64,000 nt of DNA from Halichondria panicea (lineage: Eukaryota > Porifera > Demospongiae > Suberitida > Halichondriidae): positions 2,627,978 through 2,691,977 of the forward strand of contig NC_087377.1 of NCBI RefSeq assembly GCF_963675165.1, written 5' to 3'. Positions 56,541-64,000 of the stretch are shown here, in pieces. The notes under the pieces are model-generated. The model was not told the DNA's origin. It saw only the letters and a program-made list of their open reading frames with translations, and did no database searches. Within the stretch, counting starts at the first letter, position 1, and each line of letters starts with the position of its first letter. The position numbers were made by a program, and so were the translations under genes.

Positions 56541-57803
56541 CCTTATATAACTATTTCATCTGTTGTTAGGTTCTCACTGTAGGTTGCTAGGAGCAATTGC
56601 TCATCCTATATCCCAATAAGAAATCTTAATTGGATGTTTTGTATAAATAGAGAGAGAGTCAAAACATTACCCATGGTAACTATTGCATTTCTTACAACTA
56701 TTAGGCACGTTTATCTAATAGTTATTATAGCCGACAAAATAATTAAAAAGCTGAAACTTAATTATACAACTAGCCTGTCTGCATAGTTAGTCTGGTTCTT
56801 GCGTATATTGCAGTGCTATAATTTGTGTATACTCTAAAGCTGGCATTGACATGATGTAACACTCAATAGATTACGTAACTATTATATAAGGAGTGTCAAC
56901 TTTGTCTGCCAGTAATTAGGTCTTCCGATACTTTTGTGGTTGCTGTGGAATAATATTATTATATTATTTCTTTGTTGTCTGTATTAATGTTGTCTATAAG
57001 TTTATATGTTTTCACATCCTTTTATATACAGGACGCGTCATAACTCTGTGCTCACTGGAATTCCAAGCCGAGTCCTCGAGGGGTTAAATCCTGGCACTGC
57101 GGGGTGTGCTGTCATGTATTGTGGAGGGGAGAGGGTTAAAAACGTAATGACCCCCACCCTTCCATAATACCTGCCAGGGCTCTCTCGCTAAAACAGTGCT
57201 CGTACAAAGGAGGCTATAAAGAGGGATAGGAGGATAAAGGAGGCTGTAAAGAAGGACAGAAATATAAAGGAGGCTATAAAGAAGGATAGAAGAACAAAGA
57301 GGGACACAGGAGGATAAAGGAGTCTACAAAAGCTAGGGGACAAGAGGAGACTCCATGCCGAGGTTGTGTGCTGTCATGTATTGTGGAGGGGAGAGCGATC
57401 AAGGTCATGTGATACCACTGACCAATCAGATGATTGCTCACCTCTCCATAGTACGTGTCAAAACACGTCTCAAGTGGCATTCTACAAATCTACAAATCAA
57501 GTCATCGATCGAAGGATTTATAATAATAATAATTATTTATTTTAATTGGCAGTAAGTGTACGTTTTGATATAAAAGTGTAATAAAATTAATTATGTAATA
57601 AATTATGTCGTATTGAACAACAAATAAATTATTATAATGACGTATACGCGTATAATAATTAAACAAAGCAATGAAAAGTGATCATTCGATTTGAAAGCTG
57701 ATAATCGCCATAACGACATAAGTCACTACTAACAATAATACTTTTCTACTGACAATGTTCACATATACAGTCTTATTGAGGGAGGCTACTAACAGAGGGT
57801 TCA

Positions 57804-59249
57804 TTAGATCCATGATGACTCATCGTCGGTGCTGTGAGATCCGTCGTACGTATCGTCATAGTGATAGCGCTTGTGGGGGGAGGGTGGGTTGTAATAGTGC
57901 ACACTCGACGGTGGAAGGTTGTCTCTGGATCCAGTCATACTGCTGCTCCGTCGTGCAAGCACTACAGTGGATGTGGGGAATGGGTGTGGTTTAGTTATAC
58001 ACTGTAATTATACCGTAGAGCGCAAAATTTTTGAGGGGATTTTTCGCTGTTTTCGTGGATTAACAATCTTTCACAAAATGCTTAGACGAAGATATACAAG
58101 GTCATTAAATAGCGCGAAATGTATTGCTAGAGCAAGCACTACAGTACGTGGGTGTGGTTTAGTCATTATTTTTACTAAATAGCGCGAAATGTATTGCTTT
58201 TAGAGGCCATTCCACGAAATTTAAGGACATCGAAAATTTCAAATGATTATTTCGCTGCTTTCTAGTGCCTGTTTCAGTTAACCCCCTCTAAACATGTGGA
58301 CGTGTGCAATTGGCAATATGGCTAGGTAGGGATGTGCCTAAATTTTCAAATTCTGGCAATTTATCCTCATCTCAAATCAATTTGCCTTTTGATAGCAGCC
58401 TAACATGTGGTAAACTAGGCCTAAGAGGTGTCTTGAGGTGGTTAGTACCAACCACCACCGACCAGTGTGGGCACATCCAAGTAAAAGTTAATTCTACAGT
58501 GCTTATAATTATAATTATTATAGTCTAAGAGCACAATCCAATGATCATGCAGCTTAGTTACAAGCACTGTGGTGGCTCACCTGATGGATTACTCTGACTC
58601 AGGGACGAGCCCAATACCAAGGTGGGTGGGGCAGGGGGCAGGGCTTGACTCAGAGAGTAGTTAGATGCACTTGCACCTAGTGTGTACATGTGTGTAGGAA
58701 GAGGGGAGGGAGCTAGAGACAGAAAACAAAAACATAAAAAAATATATGTGCAGTTTTCACGTCGACACCTTAAACTGTAAGATTCTTATTCTATGACGTT
58801 GGACTCCTTGTCCTCTGATTTTAGGTGACTCGATACATGCAACAGCCTTGGTACAGATTGCTAGCTATAATACACTGTATAAAACTCGATCATCATGCTG
58901 CTATCACAAAGATCGAAGTATCATAATTAAATGTAAACATATCTTTTGAAATTAAACATTCTCAATTAACACAAGTTATGGTTCACGTAGCTCCGAAAAG
59001 CAGCTCCGAAAACAGGCCTGATTTTATTAGAAGCAGTAGACACGTACGGTCACTTACTCTGCATGTAGGAGCCATAGAACATCTTAGTGGGTGATGGAGT
59101 AGCAGTGTCGTGGTCAGGAGGGGAGTGACGGGAGGGTGTGACATCACGACTCTGTATCCTAGCCATCGCTAGTCGCTCCAGTAGAAGACTGTTCCTCTCC
59201 TGAGATGTTAGCAACTCTTGTCTGTGTGTGTGTGTGTGGTGGTGGTGGT

Positions 59250-59284
<35 letters not shown>

Positions 59285-62200
59285 AGTAATACATACATGT
59301 AAGTATGTAGTAGACCTTTCAAAGAGGTACAAAATGCATTCTTTAGAATTGAAATTCTGGCTCAAGTTATAGAGAATCTTCTGAAATAGCTACTTTTCCG
59401 AGAAATCACTAAGTAATTCATGGTATTCTCATGAAAACAGGGTAGAAAGCAATTGCTACTTTAAACACATCATTAGATAGGCATTTGAATATTCATTCTT
59501 TAAAAATGAATTTCTATCTCAAGTTATAATTATACCATCAAAGATAGCTAGCGAAATAATATAGCAGAGAATTCACAAAGACTATAGTATAATAATAGCC
59601 CATATTATATCAGGAGTATACTCATTTTTTTCTACAAACAGAAGATTTGGGCTCAAAAGAAAACAAACACTTAATTCTCGTAAATGAAGTTATCAACCAT
59701 CAAAGACTGATAGTACAGATTGAGGTGACACTACAGGTTACCTGAGATCGTAGTTTTCATTTTGTGCTTTTTCAAACTTCTTCTGCCATAGTGCAGTGAG
59801 AGCCTCGGAGGTGGCCAGTGCTTGTCGTCGATCCTCCTCCGCTCTATACAGCTGCTTCTGATATTGCTCTGCACGCTTCATAGCCTGCGTTAGTTGGTTG
59901 ACATGGCAACAACTAAGGTTATAATTATACATGACAGCAATCACGTAGTATAAATAACTACCATTATACCAGATTATTTTTGAGGCACTAACTTTTCGAG
60001 GTTTTCGAGAATTTACCTCGAACTTTGTGCCTCAAAAATTGGTTTATTGAAAGACCTCTCTCTACTGTAGGGATGTGGTCATTTGAACTTTTATCCTTGA
60101 AAATAAAATCCGTGAAATGTTTAGTTTAAGCAATCCCCTAAAATGTATAGTGCCTCAAAATTACTAAAATAGCTGAACTTGATACTACCATAATAATTAT
60201 TACATTGTACAGGCTGAACTGATTATTATTGGCAATTAAAAGTGGGTTCAAAACTGGAAGTAACATGATTTCCAAGAACTGTTATGAAAGGCAAATCTAA
60301 TAATTATTGTAAGCACATCGTTCATGTTAACCTGTTCGTATTTTGAATTGGCTTTGTCCCGCTCTTGTTTCATTTCCTTGACGTGTGCTAGCAGCATCGA
60401 GGGATCGCTCATGATAAGACTGCCAGCATCATCACCCTCCGCACCTCCTGCTCCTAGGGGGAAGGTTTAATCGGCCGTAACTTTATTATAGAGAGGCTAA
60501 TTTAAAAACCAAACGCTGCATTCAATAACTCTAAAATAGTCGATATGCTTACACGTATATGTACATCACAAATCACAATCCAACGAACACTATTACAGTT
60601 AATTCGTAGCATACTTTAAATATAACGTACCTCCACCTAGTGATGCTAGTGACCCGTGTGACCCGCCCACTAAACTGTCGGCTTTACGCAGTGAGTTGCG
60701 TGCAGACGAGAGGCTGTCCTCAGGGTCGTACCTAGATCACGTGACAATCACATGACAGTGAGTATACATGCACAGTGGCTGTATTATAGAGGGTGTCCTG
60801 CTAACACAGGTCCAAACACATGCTATGGAGACTTTGTTAACCTGTCTGTATTATAGAGGGTGGCCTGCTTATAGGGACACCACAATAAGCTTCACTGTAC
60901 AACTACTCAGGTGGCTATAATCCATTGTTGATACCATTTGAAAGGCATTTTTCTCAAATTAGGATCGTAGCAATAAGAGTCCCCGATCGAACCATTGATT
61001 AAACGGAGGAGGGGGGTTTTCAAAGTATTGTACATTGCCTTCATACAGAAGATAATTATTAGTGCTGGAGTCTTTGCAACACACAAGTAAAAGTGTATAG
61101 TATTGTGCGTTGTTTATATGGATTTTGTGCACTGTGTATGAGCATTCCCCATAACTATAAGGAACCACCGTGCTCAACACTTTCATTCATGTGTTCTGAA
61201 AACTCCAGTAATCATTAGTAAATACTAGTTGCTAGGATATGTCCTTGGTACACTGTGACAATTTCCTCTGATATTGATATTTCCCCAGACATGTAGATCT
61301 TGTAGATCTAGTTTCTTTGTAATTTTGCAGGCTTAGGCTGCCATAAATCTATTTGGTTGCTTTGAAAGCAAGCTTTTCCACAATACTCTCTGACAGATTG
61401 AAAGCGAGTTACCATGGTAGAGGAGTAAATGCACAACATGTAGCCAATCACAATAGTAACACTCATACAACAGTTACTAGGGATTATGGCAACGTAAACA
61501 CGTACCCTCGGGCTTGGTGGGTTTACTGCCATAAATATATAAATATATAACTATACACCACACTGATGGCCTCACAGGTACTCATTACCTGTGGAGTTCC
61601 TCTCTGAGTATTCCAACTTCTGCTTTGAATTTGTCTCTTTCTCTGGCTACCTCAGAGCATGAACTGGCCAACTCTTGATACTGCTTCATCAAGGTGCTGG
61701 TCTGGGCCTGAGGGAGGGAGAGCAAACAAATCTAATTTCTACAAGTCGGAGCTGAGAATTAGTTCTTGTACATCCAACAAGTCCTACATGTATGTCGTTC
61801 TGTGAACGTAAAGCCATTTCCTATGATCGAAGTTCCATTCAGTCTATAGGAAATTCGAGATACTAAAATTAAACTGAGGATGCAAAAGACCATTGAGAAG
61901 AGAAAGTGCACACACGCTTACGTAGCTTAATTGCAGTACGGGAAGACTAGTAGCACGTAAACTATCAAGTTTTAGCAGAACTAAACCATAATTATACTCA
62001 TTTGCTCATTGCCAAGTGGGGTACATGTACAGTCTTGCATGTCCAGTACATGTACTGAACGTACATTACCCTACAGACTACAAAACTGGCAAGCAATGAT
62101 TGCAAAGTCGTGTACGGAATATTAATATTAGTCAACTTAATTTTCGTCATTACCTGTGCCAGTTCGTAATCATCGTATGCTTTATCTCGCTCGTGCTCAA

Positions 62201-63931
62201 AGCTCACGGCCACCCTCGTCTGCGTCTCCAACTGTAGCTTGAGGTGCTCCAGCGAGCCACGCCCACCACCACGACCTTTGCCCTTTCCCTTCTGTACGTA
62301 CACGCACGTGTAGGAAATACAGATCATACAAGGTTAATATACGATAGCCCAAATATAGCGTTAAACGGTTGTAGCATGTGTGGGGGTGATACCTATGCCT
62401 GTACGTATAATTACGTATCATTTACACAGCTATTGTTATTGGAGGCAATTAGGTGGTTTACATAAGCAGCTATTGAAATTAGAAACAATAAAGGCACACC
62501 ATACATACATTTACTATCGTCACTATGCTGAACTCTGACCTCTGGGGTTTGTGGTCCACTAGCGATGAGTTGTTGTAGCATATCCAGTCTCTTCTGTAGT
62601 TCATCTCTCTGCTCCACCACACGCCCACACTCCTTGACGGCAAATCTCCAGCTATCCTCGTGCTTACGACTGCTTGACTGTGCGTGTGTGTGTGTGTGTG
62701 CGTGCGTGCGTGTGTGCGTGAGGTAAAGGAACAACGACAAATTTCCAATTATCTTTGTGCTTGACTGGGTGTGTAGGTGGGACGGTTAATATGGCTAAAA
62801 GGGACACATAGTACAGAGGGATGTGTCCACACTGGTCGGTGGTGATGGTTGGTACTAACCACCTCTGGACATAAACAACCATCTAGCTCGTTTACCACAT
62901 GTTAGGCTATCAAAGAGGCAAAGTTGTGTATATTTGGGATCCCGTGCAAGAGTTTTGATTTCTAGATTTGAAAAATAGCTACCACTTTGAAGATTCTGGT
63001 CACACCCCTCAAGCTGTATACAATGCTTATGATGTGGGAATATTGTATGCCAATATGTACATTTCTCTAGTTGACGTACCTCGAGGTTGTTTCTTTCTGT
63101 TAGCAGATCTGACACTTCCCTTTGCACTAGTGCCAGCTCTGCTTCAGTGATACGCAGTCTGGTGCGAATGTCCAGTGTGGATATGCCCGCTGTGAGGGTG
63201 TGGTGTGTGTGGGGTGTGTGTGTGTGTATGTGTGTGGTGTGTGTACTGTGTGGTGTGTAACGTGTGAGGGTGGTGTGTGTGTGGGGGGGGTGGTGTGTGT
63301 GTGTGGGGTAGTGTGTGTGTGTGGGGTAGTGTGTGTGTGTGTGTGTGTGAGTGTGTGTAGGGTGTGAGGGTGTGAGGGCTAAGACGAGGCATATTAGTGT
63401 GTGCCCATAGCAATTACTACACTGTTGCAAGGCAACACAATGTTAGTACTGGTTCTAGTTACAGTACATGTACATCAAGACAAGGTGATCCGTTTCCCAA
63501 GGTTGTAAAGGAAGCAACAATGCAATTTCCTTGGCATATGCTAGTATATCAACAAATACCTAACAAATGACCACATACATTGTAAGTTGTACATGTCAAT
63601 ATTGTGTAACAGTGGATATACAGCAGAGATGTGCCCACACTGGTCGGTGGTGGTGGTTGGTACTAACCACCTCTTAGGCCTAGTTTACTACATGTGACAA
63701 TATAAAAAAAGGCAAATTCGTGATTGCATGAAGATTGAATAGCCAAACATTTCAGGCAACTGACAATACAGTCTAGTGCTTACAAGGTGAGAAGAACTCT
63801 GACTTCGGTCTTGATCCGCCATTACCACTGTCTCTCAGTCGACTCGTTCTTGTTCGTTTATTACGGAGTGGCACGGTGACCTGCTGACCGTTGGGGGGTT
63901 GGACCAGTAGGGAGGGTGACCCCTCGCTCAT
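57804..63931 (-). CDS. Unrecognised coiled-coil protein with a C-terminal PDZ-binding motif (5' end outside or at 63931)
   Basis: Eleven exons run from 63931-63784 and 63189-63080 through about 62678-62535, 62292-62153, 61707-61591, 60731-60632, 60454-60334, 59885-59741, 59222-59058 and 58711-58580 to 57976-57804 (TAA). They give about 495 residues in the window. The first exon starts with ATG (MSEGSPSLLVQPPNGQQ) but directly follows a strong polypyrimidine-CAG acceptor, so coding may continue beyond the window. Heptad-rich helices follow: LRITEAELALVQREVSDLL, VVEQRDELQKRLDMLQQLI, VKEMKQERDKANSKYEQAMK, ALTALWQKKFEKAQNENYDL. Two Ser/Gly-rich linkers interrupt them. The tail is Tyr/Asp/Ser-rich and ends ESSWI. 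The final S-W-I fits a class I PDZ ligand. I do not recognise the family. A scaffold or cytoskeletal role is a guess. Confidence 0.65.
63198..63375. repeat. Interrupted (GT)n/(GGTGT)n tract next to an exon
   Basis: On the coding strand, CA-rich sequence with CCCTCACA and CCACAC interruptions runs into the CCTCACAG acceptor of the exon at 63189-63080. Confidence 0.85.
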
Positions 63932-64000
63932 CTGGGGGTAGGGAGGGTAAGGGGGTTTAGAGGTGGGAGGGGCATTGATGTATGTAGAGACTATATCGTA

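Larger units (their letters stand above)
51691..57803. other. Gene-poor region
   Basis: I find no gene with domain support. Contents: a 290-base interrupted (CA)n tract, AT-rich sequence to 53.8 kb, a GC-richer patch with a TATA-like TCCATATAAAAG (54160-54365), three 76-base units (55885-56090), a 96-base tandem duplication (56350-56540) and purine-rich near-repeats (57200-57360). Confidence 0.5.

Noticed and set aside
57274-57555. Overlapping frames in both strands near the purine-rich repeats
   Set aside because: There is no domain and no splice support, and they contain a direct repeat (GTGCTGTCATGTATTGTGGA at about 57108 and 57368).

Overview
The window looks like nuclear DNA from an early-branching animal, most likely a demosponge. 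This is inferred from several features: AT-rich sequence, many small GT-AG introns, a death-domain gene and ankyrin genes in local copies, a multi-exon MAGUK scaffold gene, THOC7, and very dense short inverted-repeat elements and (CA)n tracts. All gene models were spliced by eye from open frames, GT/AG sites and matching intron phases. No search was run, so family names rest on recognised motifs.

Region 1 (1-15.2 kb) is a locally duplicated gene pair. A plus-strand gene encoding ankyrin repeats, an NLS and a zinc ribbon (5661-9727) faces a minus-strand gene for a secreted glycoside-hydrolase-like enzyme (15191-10093). The 3' ends of both genes occur a second time at 1-2600. In that copy the enzyme is a deleted pseudogene. 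Between the copies lie a death-domain exon (4853-5217) and an orphan start exon (about 3893).

Region 2 (15.2-23.9 kb) is a transposon graveyard. It holds LINE reverse-transcriptase tails, a tyrosine-recombinase (Crypton/DUF3504-like) relic, a nested terminal-inverted-repeat element duplicated in tandem, AGTTGGY heptamer arrays and several foldback elements. Region 3 (23.9-26.35 kb) holds a second ankyrin/NLS/zinc-ribbon paralogue with the same intron positions but a short C-terminus.

Region 4 (26.85-44.0 kb, minus strand) is one large gene of about 37 exons. It encodes a DLG5-like MAGUK: coiled coils, two PDZ domains, a long Ser-rich linker, SH3 and a guanylate-kinase-like domain. Its introns carry tRNA-like SINEs, MITEs and minisatellites. 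Region 5 (44-57.8 kb) is repeat-rich, with a compact head-to-head pair: THOC7 (minus) and a small three-helix membrane protein resembling TMEM243 (plus). Region 6 (57.8-64 kb, minus) is the 3' part of an unrecognised coiled-coil protein. Its last residues fit a class I PDZ-binding motif, so a link to a PDZ scaffold such as its neighbour is possible but unproven.
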